NCBI GenBank assembly: GCA_040902745.1
Contig: JBBDWR010000008.1
Span: 62,001-126,000 of the forward strand
Source: JBBDWR01 sp040902745
GTDB taxonomy: Bacteria; Actinomycetota; UBA4738; HRBIN12
Length of the DNA: 64,000 nt
Direction of reading: 5' to 3'
Shown: positions 36,973 through 45,256 of the stretch, piece after piece
How positions within the stretch are numbered: position 1 is the first letter of the stretch
How the letters are laid out: each line of letters begins with the position of its first letter
Program-made: the position numbers and the translations under genes
Notes under the pieces: model-generated
Databases searched by the model: none
Told to the model about the DNA's origin: nothing
What the model saw: only the letters and a program-made list of their open reading frames with translations

Positions 36973-37389
36973 TCAGGTCGTCGTTGGTCTGTCCACGTCG
37001 CCCACGCGATCGCGCAGCCAGTCCACGATGTCGGAGGTCGGCGCGCCGGGAGTGAAGACCTTCTCGATCCCGTCCGCCTCGAGTTGCGGGATGTCCTCGG
37101 CCGGGATCACACCGCCGCCGAAGACGACGATGTCGTCGCCACCGCGCTGGCGCAGCTGCTGCACAACCTTCGGGAACAGCGTCATGTGCGCCCCGGAGTG
37201 ACTGGACAGACCGACCGCGTCGGCGTCCTCCTGGATCGCGGTCTCGGCGATCTGCTCCGGCGTTTGGTGCAGCCCGGTATAGACAACCTCGAACCCACCG
37301 TCACGCAGGGCGCGCGCGACGATCTTGGCCCCACGGTCGTGCCCGTCGAGGCCCGGCTTGGCGACGATGACGCGGGTTCGCCGGGGCAT
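36973..37389 (-). CDS. methylmalonyl-CoA mutase, cobalamin-binding (small) subunit
   Basis: A 138-residue B12-binding flavodoxin-like domain. It starts MPRRTRVIVAKPGLDGHDRG; D15-x-H17-x-x-G20 is the base-off/His-on cobalamin motif, followed by VVYTGLHQTPEQI, GLSSHSGAHMTLFP and VFGGGVIPAEDIP as in MCM C-terminal domains. It complements the large subunit at 11565-13148, 24 kb away. ATG 37389 is preferred; an ATG at 37404 overlaps the promoter box. First gene of a unit with sucC, sucD and the PerM-like gene. Confidence 0.92.
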   Translation of the reverse strand: MPRRTRVIVAKPGLDGHDRGAKIVARALRDGGFEVVYTGLHQTPEQIAETAIQEDADAVGLSSHSGAHMTLFPKVVQQLRQRGGDDIVVFGGGVIPAEDIPQLEADGIEKVFTPGAPTSDIVDWLRDRVGDVDRPTTT

Positions 37390-37399
37390 GGCGGGCGGA

Positions 37400-37405
37400 A
37401 GCATA
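37400..37405 (-). promoter_or_regulatory. -10 box, near-leaderless promoter (mutase B12 subunit operon)
   Basis: TATGCT ends 10 nt before the ATG at 37389, leaving a leader of about 2-4 nt. Confidence 0.4.
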
Positions 37406-37432
37406 GCGAACGGCCTGTGCACCCCCACCTAT

Positions 37433-37438
37433 TAGACT
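37433..37438 (+). promoter_or_regulatory. -10 box upstream of nine-codon ORF and DMFase-like gene
   Basis: TAGACT ends 8 nt before the ATG at 37447, so the mRNA would start at or next to the small upstream ORF. Confidence 0.45.
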
Positions 37439-37446
37439 CGGCGCCG

Positions 37447-37476
37447 ATGCGTGCACATGTGGACGGGATCGACTGA
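37447..37476 (+). CDS. nine-codon upstream ORF (leaderless leader peptide)
   Basis: ATG through TGA encodes MRAHVDGID; its stop overlaps the start of the downstream gene as TGATG. With the -10 box at 37433-37438 the ORF would be translated from the 5' end of a leaderless mRNA and hand ribosomes to the dimethylformamidase-like gene, which has no strong Shine-Dalgarno of its own. It has no obvious run of rare or regulatory codons. Confidence 0.4.
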   Translation: MRAHVDGID

Positions 37477-38927
37477 TGCTCGAGGCCTACGTGTGGCCGC
37501 AGAGCTATCAGGGCGGCGATCAGATCGAGCTGCGGATCTCCACCGACGCTGACGAAGTCGACCTCGAGGTCGCTCGACAAGGCGCCGAACCCGTCCTGGC
37601 ACATCGGCTCGAAGGCATCGCAGCGACCGATCAGCCCACCCCCGAGGATGCCTCAGCGTCCGGATGCCGATGGTCCCCGACGGTCTCGTTCACGGCCCCC
37701 GACCGATCGGGCTTCTACTCCGTGGTCGTGACGGCCCGATCCGAGCGAGCCGACGCCTTCTTCGTGGTTCGCCCCGACGCCGACCGGCCCGCGCCGATCC
37801 TGCTGGTCCTCGGGACCACGACGTACAGCGCGTACAACGATTGGGGGGGTCCCTCGCTCTACACGGGCGGCACGCAGGTCTCGTTCGATCGCCCCCTCGC
37901 GCGCGGATTCCTGCACAAGCCGGAACCCGCGAGGCGAAAGGCGCAACCCGAACCCGACCGCGAGGCGCGCTGGTACTTCGGCTGGGCCGAGCCCAACGGG
38001 CTGTCGGTGTGGAGTGGTGGCGCTGCCTGGTGGAACTGGGAGCGCCCCTTCACGGCGTGGGCGGAGGAGAACGGGTTCGCGGTCGACGTCGCGGTCTCCC
38101 TGGATCTGGAGCAGCACCCCGAGGTGCTGGAGGGCCATCGCCTGTTCCTGTCGGTCGGCCACGACGAGTACTGGTCGTGGGGCATGCGCGACACCGTCGA
38201 GGACTTCGTGTCCGGGGGCGGCAACGCCGCCTTCTTCACCGGGAACACCTGCTTCTGGCAGGTCCGCTTCGACGACGAGCGGCGTGAGATGACCTGCTAC
38301 AAGTACCGCGCCGACGACGACCCCGTTGCGGGCACGGACGAAGAGCGCTTGCTGTCCGGTGTGTGGTCGGACCGACGCATCGGCCGCCCGGAGTTCGACC
38401 TCACCGGCCTGTCGTTCACCCGCGGCGGCTACTCGCGCTACGGTCTCGGTGTTCCTCGTGCGTCGGGCGGCTTCACGACCTGGCGACCAGACCACTGGGC
38501 CCTCGAGGGAACCGACCTGCGCTACGGCGACGCGATCGGCATCCCGGACACGATCGCGGCCTACGAGCTCGACGGCTGCGAGATCGAGCTGCGCGACGGT
38601 CTGCCGGTGCCGACGCATGCCGACGGTGCGCCCCAGGGCCTGGAGATCCTCGCCACCGCACCCGCTCGCCTCTGGGCCCAGGACGAGCAGCCGTCGCGTT
38701 ACGCGCACGAGCCCGGCGAGCTGGAGAACGTGGCGATGGCGTTGTTCGGCGACGACTGGCGCGAGCACGTGCATAGGGTGACCAACAACCACGCCGCGAT
38801 CTCGACCTTCACCCGCACGGGCACGGTGTTCACCGCAGGGTGCACCGACTGGGCTTGCGGCATCGAGGGCCGCGACCAGGTGGTCGAACAGATCACGCGG
38901 AACGTTCTCGACCGGCTTTCTTCCTGA
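37476..38927 (+). CDS. N,N-dimethylformamidase beta-subunit-like protein
   Basis: A 483-residue protein related to the catalytic large subunit of N,N-dimethylformamidase, which hydrolyses amides with a mononuclear iron. Recognisable stretches are an N-terminal beta-sandwich (VWPQSYQGGDQIELRIST), ILLVLGTTTYSAYNDWGG, GHDEYWSWGMRDTVEDFV, GGNAAFFTGNTCFWQVRF and HWALEGTDLRYGD, matching the family's C-terminal domain. It is shorter than the true large subunit (about 760 residues) and no small subunit is nearby, so the substrate is unknown. No signal peptide. Start ATG 37476 overlaps the stop of a nine-codon upstream ORF. Confidence 0.8.
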   Translation: MLEAYVWPQSYQGGDQIELRISTDADEVDLEVARQGAEPVLAHRLEGIAATDQPTPEDASASGCRWSPTVSFTAPDRSGFYSVVVTARSERADAFFVVRPDADRPAPILLVLGTTTYSAYNDWGGPSLYTGGTQVSFDRPLARGFLHKPEPARRKAQPEPDREARWYFGWAEPNGLSVWSGGAAWWNWERPFTAWAEENGFAVDVAVSLDLEQHPEVLEGHRLFLSVGHDEYWSWGMRDTVEDFVSGGGNAAFFTGNTCFWQVRFDDERREMTCYKYRADDDPVAGTDEERLLSGVWSDRRIGRPEFDLTGLSFTRGGYSRYGLGVPRASGGFTTWRPDHWALEGTDLRYGDAIGIPDTIAAYELDGCEIELRDGLPVPTHADGAPQGLEILATAPARLWAQDEQPSRYAHEPGELENVAMALFGDDWREHVHRVTNNHAAISTFTRTGTVFTAGCTDWACGIEGRDQVVEQITRNVLDRLSS

Positions 38928-38948
38928 GTCGGACCGCACACCCACCCG

Positions 38949-38954
38949 TAGACT
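38949..38954 (+). promoter_or_regulatory. -10 box of leaderless promoter (55-residue membrane protein)
   Basis: TAGACT lies exactly 6 nt before the ATG at 38961. Confidence 0.5.
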
Positions 38955-38960
38955 CGGTCC

Positions 38961-39128
38961 ATGAGTGTGAAGAAGATCCGGTTCCGGCCACCAGGACTCA
39001 AGCAGACCACCAAGGTGGGAACGCTCGGGCCGTTCCGCGGTCGCATGGGGGTCGCGTGGGTCGTGGCCCCGTTGGTTGCGGGTGTTCTGATCCTGATCGC
39101 CGGGTACTTCGCCCTCCGCAGCTTTTAG
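38961..39128 (+). CDS. 55-residue single-pass membrane protein
   Basis: Not recognised. MSVKKIRFRPPGLKQTTK forms a strongly basic N-terminus of about 30 residues, followed by one transmembrane helix (about 31-51, VAWVVAPLVAGVLILIAGYF) and a four-residue tail (ALRSF end), giving a cytoplasmic-basic, membrane-anchored small protein. A TAGACT box 6 nt before the ATG gives strong start support. It lies between the dimethylformamidase-like gene and the convergent pcrA. Confidence 0.65.
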   Translation: MSVKKIRFRPPGLKQTTKVGTLGPFRGRMGVAWVVAPLVAGVLILIAGYFALRSF

Positions 39129-39137
39129 CGCGGCACG

Positions 39138-41453
39138 CTACAAAGGCTTCCTGCTGATCGGCGCGTAGGCGAGTAGCAGGCGCTTCTCCCCCACCTCGTC
39201 GAAGCGGACCGTCGCTTGGATGTCCTGGCCGCGGCCCTGGATGTCGAGGACGACACCCTCTCCCCAGCGCTCGTGGACGACCGTATCGCCTGCTTCGACG
39301 TCGATCTCGTCCCGCTTCGGCTGCGCGACCCCTCGCCCGGCGGAGACCGCCTTCGCTGCGCTGAACGCGCCGCCGAGTCCGCTCATGCCACCGCCGCGGG
39401 TCTCGGCACGGGGTTGTTCCCTCTCGCGCCGCCCCCACGTACGGCCCATGTTCTCCGACTCGATCGGGTCCAGCAGGTTCTCGGGGATCTCGGCGAGGAA
39501 TCGGCTCGGTGGGTTGTAGCTGGTCTGCCCGAACAAGGTGCGGCTCCAGGCATGGCACAGGTAGAGCCGTTGCTGGGCGCGGGTGACCCCGACGTAGGCG
39601 AGCCGGCGCTCCTCCTCGAGCTTGTTCCCGTCGCCCATCGATCGGTAGTGCGGGAACACCCCGTCCTCGAGCCCGACGATGAACACGACGGGGAACTCCA
39701 ACCCTTTCGCGTTGTGCATCGTCATCAGCGTAACCGTGGACGCGTCGCCGTCGTATTCATCCTGCTCGCCGACGAGCGACACCGACTCGAGGAACTCCCA
39801 CAGTCCGCCCTCCGGATCGCGCTGCTCGAACTCCGCGGCGACGCCCACGAGCTCGCGGAGGTTCTCGATGCGCCCCTCCGCCTCCACGGTGCGATCGGCC
39901 TGGAGTTCGTACAGGTAGCCGGAGTCCTCCGTCGCCGCGTCCACCATGCGCGCGGGTCCGGCACCACCGTCGTGAGTATCGGAAAGCGTTTCCATGATGC
40001 GGACGAACCCGCTGACCGCTCCCTTGGCCCGCGCCCCCAGCGTCGCGATCTCGTCGACACGGCGACACGCAGCCAGGAACGGGATGTCCTCGTCAGCCGC
40101 GAACGACTCGATCGCCGAGACGGTGGCGTCACCGATGCCCCGCTTGGGGGAGTTGATCACGCGGCGAGCGGAGACGACGTCCTGCGGGTTCACGAGCAGC
40201 CGCAGGTACGCCAGCACGTCTTTGATCTCCCGCCGCTGGTAGAAGCGGACACCTCCGACAACCTTGTACGGGATCCCACCGCGCAGGAACGTGTCCTCCA
40301 CGATCCGCGACTGCGCGTTGATCCGGTAGAAGACAGCGATGTCGCGATAGCGGTGGCCCTCTTCGTTGCAGAGCCGCTCCACCTCCTCGGCGACGAAAGC
40401 GGCCTCCTCGTGCTCGTCGTTGGCGAGGTAGCGCACCGCGAGATCTCCGCCCGGGATCTCGGTCCACAGGCTCTTCGGCTTGCGCTGCACGTTGTGCTCG
40501 ATCAGTGCGTTCGCAACCGCGAGGATGTTCTGCGTGGAGCGGTAGTTCTGCTCCATCAAGAACACCGCCGCATCCGGGTAGTCGCGCTCGAAGTCCAGCA
40601 GGTTCTGGATCGTGGCTCCCCGCCAGCTGTAGACCCCCTGGTCGGCGTCACCCACCACGCACAGGTTGCGATAGCGGGCGGCGAGCAGGTTCACGAGCTC
40701 GTACTGGGCGCGATTGGTGTCCTGGTACTCGTCGATCATGATGTAGCGGAAGCGCTCCTGGTAGTGCTCGAGCACCTCGGGGTGCTCGCGGAAGAGCCGG
40801 ACGACCTGCACGATCAGGTCGTCGAAGTCCAATGCTCCCGCCGCGTGCTTGCGCTTCTCGTACTCGGTGTAGACCTCCGCGACGGCCTGTTCGAAGAACG
40901 TGCCCGCGGCGTGCGCGTACGTCGGGGCGTCCATCACCTGGTCCTTGGCGCGACCGATCGATGCTGCGATCGCCCGTGGCGCGAAACGCTTGGGGTCGAG
41001 GTTGAGCCCCTTGGCGATCCCGGCGATCAATCGTTCCGTGTCGCCGTCGTCGTAGATCGTGAAGCTCGACGGCAGCCCCAGGTGGTCGTGCTCGCGCCGC
41101 AGGATCCGGGCGCAGGCCGAGTGGAAGGTCAGCATCCACATGCCCTTGGTGACGCGGCTGCCGAGCATGCCCTCCACCCGCTGCGCCATCTCGCGGGCGG
41201 CCTTGTTGGTGAAGGTGATCGCGAGCAGGGCGAACGGCGACACGCGCTCTTCTTGGACCAGATAGCAGATGCGATGAGTGAGCGCGCGCGTCTTGCCCGA
41301 GCCCGCACCCGCGACGATCAACACCGGACCCTCCGTGTGGAGCACCGCCTCGGCCTGGACGTCGTTGAGCCCTTCGAGCAGCGGACTTCGTCGGCCTTCC
41401 GCGTGCTCCGGGGCGAAGCCCGCGAGCGGCGGCTGGGGGGTATCCGGGATCAC
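39138..41453 (-). CDS. pcrA: ATP-dependent DNA helicase PcrA/UvrD
   Basis: SF1A 3'-5' helicase for repair and replication-fork maintenance. The 771 residues start near LLEGLNDVQAEAVLHTEGPVLIVAGAGSGKTRALTHRI (Q motif and Walker A), with Walker B DEYQDTN, motif III QGVYSWRGA, motif IV LEQNYRST-type region (LMEQNYRSTQNIL), and motifs V-VI (TLMTMHNAKGLEFPVVFI, RRLAYVGVTRAQQRLYL). A C-terminal Tudor-like domain (GDTVVHERWGEGVVLDI) matches the RNA-polymerase-binding module of PcrA/UvrD. The GTG at 41453 has a TAGGAT box 6 nt upstream. Near sucCD as in mycobacteria (UvrD1). Confidence 0.95.
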   Translation of the reverse strand: MIPDTPQPPLAGFAPEHAEGRRSPLLEGLNDVQAEAVLHTEGPVLIVAGAGSGKTRALTHRICYLVQEERVSPFALLAITFTNKAAREMAQRVEGMLGSRVTKGMWMLTFHSACARILRREHDHLGLPSSFTIYDDGDTERLIAGIAKGLNLDPKRFAPRAIAASIGRAKDQVMDAPTYAHAAGTFFEQAVAEVYTEYEKRKHAAGALDFDDLIVQVVRLFREHPEVLEHYQERFRYIMIDEYQDTNRAQYELVNLLAARYRNLCVVGDADQGVYSWRGATIQNLLDFERDYPDAAVFLMEQNYRSTQNILAVANALIEHNVQRKPKSLWTEIPGGDLAVRYLANDEHEEAAFVAEEVERLCNEEGHRYRDIAVFYRINAQSRIVEDTFLRGGIPYKVVGGVRFYQRREIKDVLAYLRLLVNPQDVVSARRVINSPKRGIGDATVSAIESFAADEDIPFLAACRRVDEIATLGARAKGAVSGFVRIMETLSDTHDGGAGPARMVDAATEDSGYLYELQADRTVEAEGRIENLRELVGVAAEFEQRDPEGGLWEFLESVSLVGEQDEYDGDASTVTLMTMHNAKGLEFPVVFIVGLEDGVFPHYRSMGDGNKLEEERRLAYVGVTRAQQRLYLCHAWSRTLFGQTSYNPPSRFLAEIPENLLDPIESENMGRTWGRREREQPRAETRGGGMSGLGGAFSAAKAVSAGRGVAQPKRDEIDVEAGDTVVHERWGEGVVLDIQGRGQDIQATVRFDEVGEKRLLLAYAPISRKPL

Positions 41454-41459
41454 CCACTC

Positions 41460-41465
41460 ATCCTA
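41460..41465 (-). promoter_or_regulatory. -10 box of leaderless promoter (pcrA)
   Basis: TAGGAT lies exactly 6 nt before the pcrA GTG start. Confidence 0.5.
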
Positions 41466-41487
41466 CGCGCGGGCGCGGACGTGGCCT

Positions 41488-42648
41488 TCAGCCGGCGGGA
41501 GCGCCGTCCGGAGGCGGATCACCGGTGTCGGCGACCTCTTCGGACGCGGGATCGGGCACCGCGGCCTCGCGGCGGCGCCGGTCCAAGAACACCTCGTTGA
41601 CCACGACCTTCAAGGTGGCGGCGATCGGCAGCGCAAGCAAGATGCCCAGGAACCCTTCGATGCTCCCGCCGATCAGCGTGGCGACGACGACCGCCGCCGC
41701 CGACAGGTCGACGCTGTCGCCCTGGATCCGGGGACTGATCACGTAGTCGCGCATCTGTTGCCACAGGATGAAGAACGCGGAGGCGGCGACACCGTCGAAG
41801 ACCCCGGAGCTGAAGGCGACGAGCACCGCCGGGAGCCCTCCGACGTATGCTCCGACGATCGGGATCACGCTCGCGATCCCCGCCCAGATCGCCAAGGGGA
41901 TCGCGTACGGCAGCCCGAGGAGCTCGAGCACGATCCCCGTGACGACCGCGGTGATCACCGACAGCACCACCATGCTCGACACGTAGCCACCGATCCGCTG
42001 GATCGACCGGTCCATGATCCGCTCGGCTTGGGCGCGAGACGCGGGCTGGAACAACAGCGCCGCGCCCGATCGCATCGTCGGCAGCGAGAGCATGAAGTAG
42101 ACGGTCAGGATCCCGATCGTGAGCACGTTGAACAGCGCCCCCGCGATCTTTCCGGTGACACCGAGGATCGAACCGAACGAGCCGGAGATCAACGATGGGA
42201 TCTTGTCGACGAACGAGCGGATCTCCTCCTGCACCTTGGCGCTGCCGAGCAGCCCGTCCAACGGACCTCCCCCCGAGGAGAGATCGCGCGCGATCGACGG
42301 AACGCTGTGCGCCAGCTGGTCGATCTGCCGCACGAGCGGCGGGATCACAAGCATCGCGAACGCGACGAACGCCGCCACGGCCAGCGCGAAGATGATGAGG
42401 ACGGCGATCCCTCGCCGCACGTGCAGACGTCCCGTCACCACCCGTACCGCGGGATCCAGACCCACGGCCAAAACCAACGACACCAGAACCAGGATGATCA
42501 CGCGCTCGGCGTCGAGCATCCGCATGAGCACGAACACCGTCAGCCCGACGACGACCGTGACCTTGGCCCAGTACGACAGCGGCGGCCAGCGATGCGCCCA
42601 CAGCCGCCCGGACCCGGGCGTCGGGTCGCGTGCCGGTTCCTCGCTCAT
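41488..42648 (-). CDS. AI-2E family transporter (UPF0118 permease)
   Basis: A 386-residue polytopic membrane protein with seven to eight helices. Family signatures are the early helix pair (VVVGLTVFVLMRML, ILVLVSLVLAVGLDPAV), a long amphipathic region (PPLVRQIDQLAHSVPSI...), GILTVYFMLSLPTMR, and the C-terminal IPIVGAYVGGLPAVLVAF...ISPRIQGDSVDLSAAAVVVATLIGGSIEGFLGILLALPIAATLKV. Homologues export small molecules or act as Na+/H+ antiporters; the name does not prove AI-2 export here. Start ATG 42648. Divergent from the sortase gene. Confidence 0.9.
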   Translation of the reverse strand: MSEEPARDPTPGSGRLWAHRWPPLSYWAKVTVVVGLTVFVLMRMLDAERVIILVLVSLVLAVGLDPAVRVVTGRLHVRRGIAVLIIFALAVAAFVAFAMLVIPPLVRQIDQLAHSVPSIARDLSSGGGPLDGLLGSAKVQEEIRSFVDKIPSLISGSFGSILGVTGKIAGALFNVLTIGILTVYFMLSLPTMRSGAALLFQPASRAQAERIMDRSIQRIGGYVSSMVVLSVITAVVTGIVLELLGLPYAIPLAIWAGIASVIPIVGAYVGGLPAVLVAFSSGVFDGVAASAFFILWQQMRDYVISPRIQGDSVDLSAAAVVVATLIGGSIEGFLGILLALPIAATLKVVVNEVFLDRRRREAAVPDPASEEVADTGDPPPDGAPAG

Positions 42649-42801
42649 CCTCTCGCCCGCCTCACGCGGCGACGATACCCCGGTGTCCGCCACTTCCCGG
42701 GGAGCATCGGTCCTTCGACCGTTGTGAGAAGGCGGCGGCACTCGTACGCTCGTCATCCCAGGTCGCGCCCGGTGTGCGGCCGACGATCGGAGCCGCGAAC
42801 C

Positions 42802-43470
42802 ATGTCCGCGACCGCCCAAGCTCTACCGAGGGCCGCTCGGCGCTCCGCTCGACCGCCGGGCTTCTGGCTCCGAGTCGTGGGATCGGTGTGCCTGATCCTC
42901 GCCGCAGGCATCGGCGGCTACGTCACCTGGGTGCTATACGGCACCGGGTTGGAAACGGCACGGGCACAGGAGGAACTCCGCTCGGGGTTCGTCTCGTCGC
43001 TCGACGACGAGCCGGTCGTGGTTCCACCCACGGCCGAGAGCAACCACCCGCCGCTAGGGAGCGCCGTCGCGGAGATCCTGATCCCGAAGATCGATCTGGA
43101 CATGATCGTCGTGGAGGGCACCGGCACCGAGGCCCTGAAGAAGGGACCGGGCCACTACGTGGAAACCGCGATGCCGTGGCAGGACACCGGACGCGTCGGG
43201 ATCGCCGGACACCGAACGACGTTCCTGCATCCGTTCCAGAACCTCGACGATCTGGACCCCGGCGACCCGATCACGCTTCGCACGAGACACGGACGGTTCG
43301 ACTATGAGGTCACGCGGGTCTTCGTGATCCCCGCCCTAGGCTCCGGCACGGTGCTCGACCGAACCGAGCGCCCGACCCTCGTACTGACGACGTGCCATCC
43401 GCTGTTCTCCAGCACCGAACGCCTGATCGTGGAAGCGAACCGGCTGCCTGTCGACACCGGGACGCCGTAG
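42802..43470 (+). CDS. class E sortase
   Basis: A 222-residue membrane-anchored cysteine transpeptidase that would attach surface proteins carrying a C-terminal sorting motif to the cell wall. An N-terminal basic stretch and one transmembrane helix (about 25-49, FWLRVVGSVCLILAAGIGGYV) precede the sortase domain. The catalytic triad is H137 (GIAGHRTT), C198 (LTTCHPLF) and R207 (STERLIVEA). The spacing and TTCHP motif match class E, common in high-GC Gram-positives. No LPxTG/LAxTG substrate is encoded in the window. Start chosen at ATG 42802 with GGAG upstream. Confidence 0.9.
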   Translation: MSATAQALPRAARRSARPPGFWLRVVGSVCLILAAGIGGYVTWVLYGTGLETARAQEELRSGFVSSLDDEPVVVPPTAESNHPPLGSAVAEILIPKIDLDMIVVEGTGTEALKKGPGHYVETAMPWQDTGRVGIAGHRTTFLHPFQNLDDLDPGDPITLRTRHGRFDYEVTRVFVIPALGSGTVLDRTERPTLVLTTCHPLFSSTERLIVEANRLPVDTGTP

Positions 43471-43640
43471 GTCATCTTTCGACGGGTCCGATCCTCCGGG
43501 TGAACCCAACCCACCTGGCGAGATGACCAGAGTGGGCTCTTGTCCGGGGTTGCGCGCGCGCATAGCGTCGAACCCGCGGAAGCGCCTGAAGCGCTCCCCC
43601 TGCGTGGCAGGCAGAGCTTCCCCAGCTACGGTCGGTGAGC
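43471..43640. other. non-coding part of convergent sortase/guaA gap
   Basis: Most of the 211-bp gap between the convergent sortase and guaA genes. It is GC-rich with several short self-complementary patches (for example around GCGCCTGAAGCGC near 43578-43590). No gene or known RNA family was recognised. Confidence 0.35.
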
Positions 43641-43664
43641 GGGCCGTCCCCGGGCGGACGGTCC
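43641..43664 (+). terminator. hairpin at 3' side of sortase gene
   Basis: GGGCCGTCC and GGACGGTCC pair over 9 bp (one G-U) around a 6-nt loop, followed by the pyrimidine-rich GCCTTCTGCTCTCT. It sits just before the convergent guaA stop and could serve either strand. Confidence 0.4.
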
Positions 43665-43681
43665 GCCTTCTGCTCTCTCGG

Positions 43682-45256
43682 TCACTCCCACTCGATCGTG
43701 CCGGGAGGCTTGCTCGTGATGTCGTAGGCCACCCGGTTGACACCGGGAACCTCGCGAACGATGCGGCTCGCGATCCGATCGAGCACCTCGTCGGGCAGCC
43801 GGGCCCAGTCGGCGGTCATCGCGTCCTCGCTCGTCACCGCGCGGACGACCACGGGGTGCTCGTAGGTGCGCCCGTCACCCATCACCCCGACCGACGAGAC
43901 ATCGGCGAGGAGCACACAGAAGGCCTGCCACGTATCGCCCTCGAAGCCGGCACGCCGGATCTCCTCGCGCACGATGTGATCGGCTCCGCGCACCATCGTC
44001 AGGTTCTCGGAGTTCACCTCCCCGACGATCCGCACGGCGAGGCCAGGACCGGGGAAAGGCTGACGTTGCACGATCTCCTCCGGCAGACCGAGTTCGGACC
44101 CAACGGTGCGGACCTCGTCCTTGAACAGGTCGCGTAGGGGCTCGATCAGCTCGAGATCCATGTTTTCGGGGAGACCACCGACGTTGTGGTGGCTCTTGAT
44201 GTTGGCCGCGGTCTTCGATCCGCTCTCGATCACGTCCGGGTACAGTGTGCCCTGCACGAGGAACTTCGCGCCCGTGTGCTCGCGGGCGACCTCCTCGAAC
44301 ACGCGGATGAACTCCTCACCGATCCGCTTGCGCTTGGTCTCAGGATCGGTCACGCCGCTGAGCTTGGCGAGGAACCGATCCGCGGCCTTCACGTGGACCA
44401 GCGGCACCTGGAAGTGACGGGCGAACGTTTCCTCGACCTGCTCGGGCTCCGCCTCGCGGTTCAGTCCGTGATCGACGAACACACACGTGAGCTGATCCCC
44501 GATCGCCCGGTGTACCAGCAGGGCTGCGACGCTGGAATCGACCCCGCCGGACAGCGCGCACAGAACTTCGGCATCACCGACCTGGTCGCGGATCCGCTCG
44601 ACGGCGTCGTCGATTATGTTCGTGGGCGTCCAGTCGGGCAGCAAGCCGCACCCCTCGTAGAGGAAGCGCTTCATCACGTCGAGGCCTCGCTCGGTGTGCG
44701 AGACCTCCGGATGAAACTGCACCGCATACAGGCCGCGCTCCGGATCCTCCATCGCGGCGATCGGGATCTGCTCGGTGCGCGCCGTCACCGCGAACCCATC
44801 CGGCGCCTGGGTGACGGCGTCCCCGTGGCTCATCCACACGGTCTGCTCCTCAGCCAGATCGGCCAGCAGCACGCCCGGCGCGGTCACCTGCATCCGGGTG
44901 GCGCCGTATTCGCGTTCACCCGTTGCTTCCACCTCGCCGCCCATCGCTTGCGCCAGCAACTGGTGGCCATAGCAGATGCCCAGCACGGGAACCCCGAGTC
45001 GGAACAGTTCCGGGTCGATGCGTGGTGCCCCGGCCTCGTACACCGACGCCGGGCCTCCCGACAGGATGATCCCGGCCGGTCGCTTCGCGCGGATCTGCTC
45101 GGCCGTCGCGTCGTGCGCGACGATCTCCGAGTACACGTGGCATTCCCGAACACGGCGCGCGATCAGCTGGGCGTACTGTGCACCCAGATCGACGACGAGG
45201 ACCGGGCGAGGATCGGATGTGTGGTCGGCGCGAGCGGCGGCGCGAGCTGCGCTCAC
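43682..45256 (-). CDS. guaA: GMP synthase (glutamine-hydrolysing)
   Basis: Converts XMP to GMP using glutamine and ATP. The 524 residues include an N-terminal class I glutamine amidotransferase with Cys95 ([10 protein letters not shown]) and His-Glu in [10 protein letters not shown], the ATP-pyrophosphatase P-loop SGGVDSSV, and the C-terminal dimerisation domain ending KPPGTIEWE. The GTG at 45256 overlaps the guaB3 stop (GTGA), so both are translated from one mRNA. The first 15 residues are an Ala/Arg-rich extension. Confidence 0.96.
   Translation of the reverse strand: MSAARAAARADHTSDPRPVLVVDLGAQYAQLIARRVRECHVYSEIVAHDATAEQIRAKRPAGIILSGGPASVYEAGAPRIDPELFRLGVPVLGICYGHQLLAQAMGGEVEATGEREYGATRMQVTAPGVLLADLAEEQTVWMSHGDAVTQAPDGFAVTARTEQIPIAAMEDPERGLYAVQFHPEVSHTERGLDVMKRFLYEGCGLLPDWTPTNIIDDAVERIRDQVGDAEVLCALSGGVDSSVAALLVHRAIGDQLTCVFVDHGLNREAEPEQVEETFARHFQVPLVHVKAADRFLAKLSGVTDPETKRKRIGEEFIRVFEEVAREHTGAKFLVQGTLYPDVIESGSKTAANIKSHHNVGGLPENMDLELIEPLRDLFKDEVRTVGSELGLPEEIVQRQPFPGPGLAVRIVGEVNSENLTMVRGADHIVREEIRRAGFEGDTWQAFCVLLADVSSVGVMGDGRTYEHPVVVRAVTSEDAMTADWARLPDEVLDRIASRIVREVPGVNRVAYDITSKPPGTIEWE

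Noticed and set aside
39216..41600. Very long open frame antisense to pcrA (and similar ones opposite purH, glmS, the cyclase-like gene and guaB3)
   Set aside because: High GC leaves few stops on the opposite strand; the translations are Arg/His/Asp-rich with no family motifs, while the sense strand encodes complete known proteins.
43471..43681. Riboswitch or small RNA between sortase and guaA
   Set aside because: Both flanking genes end here (convergent), and no conserved riboswitch boxes were found; only a hairpin is annotated.
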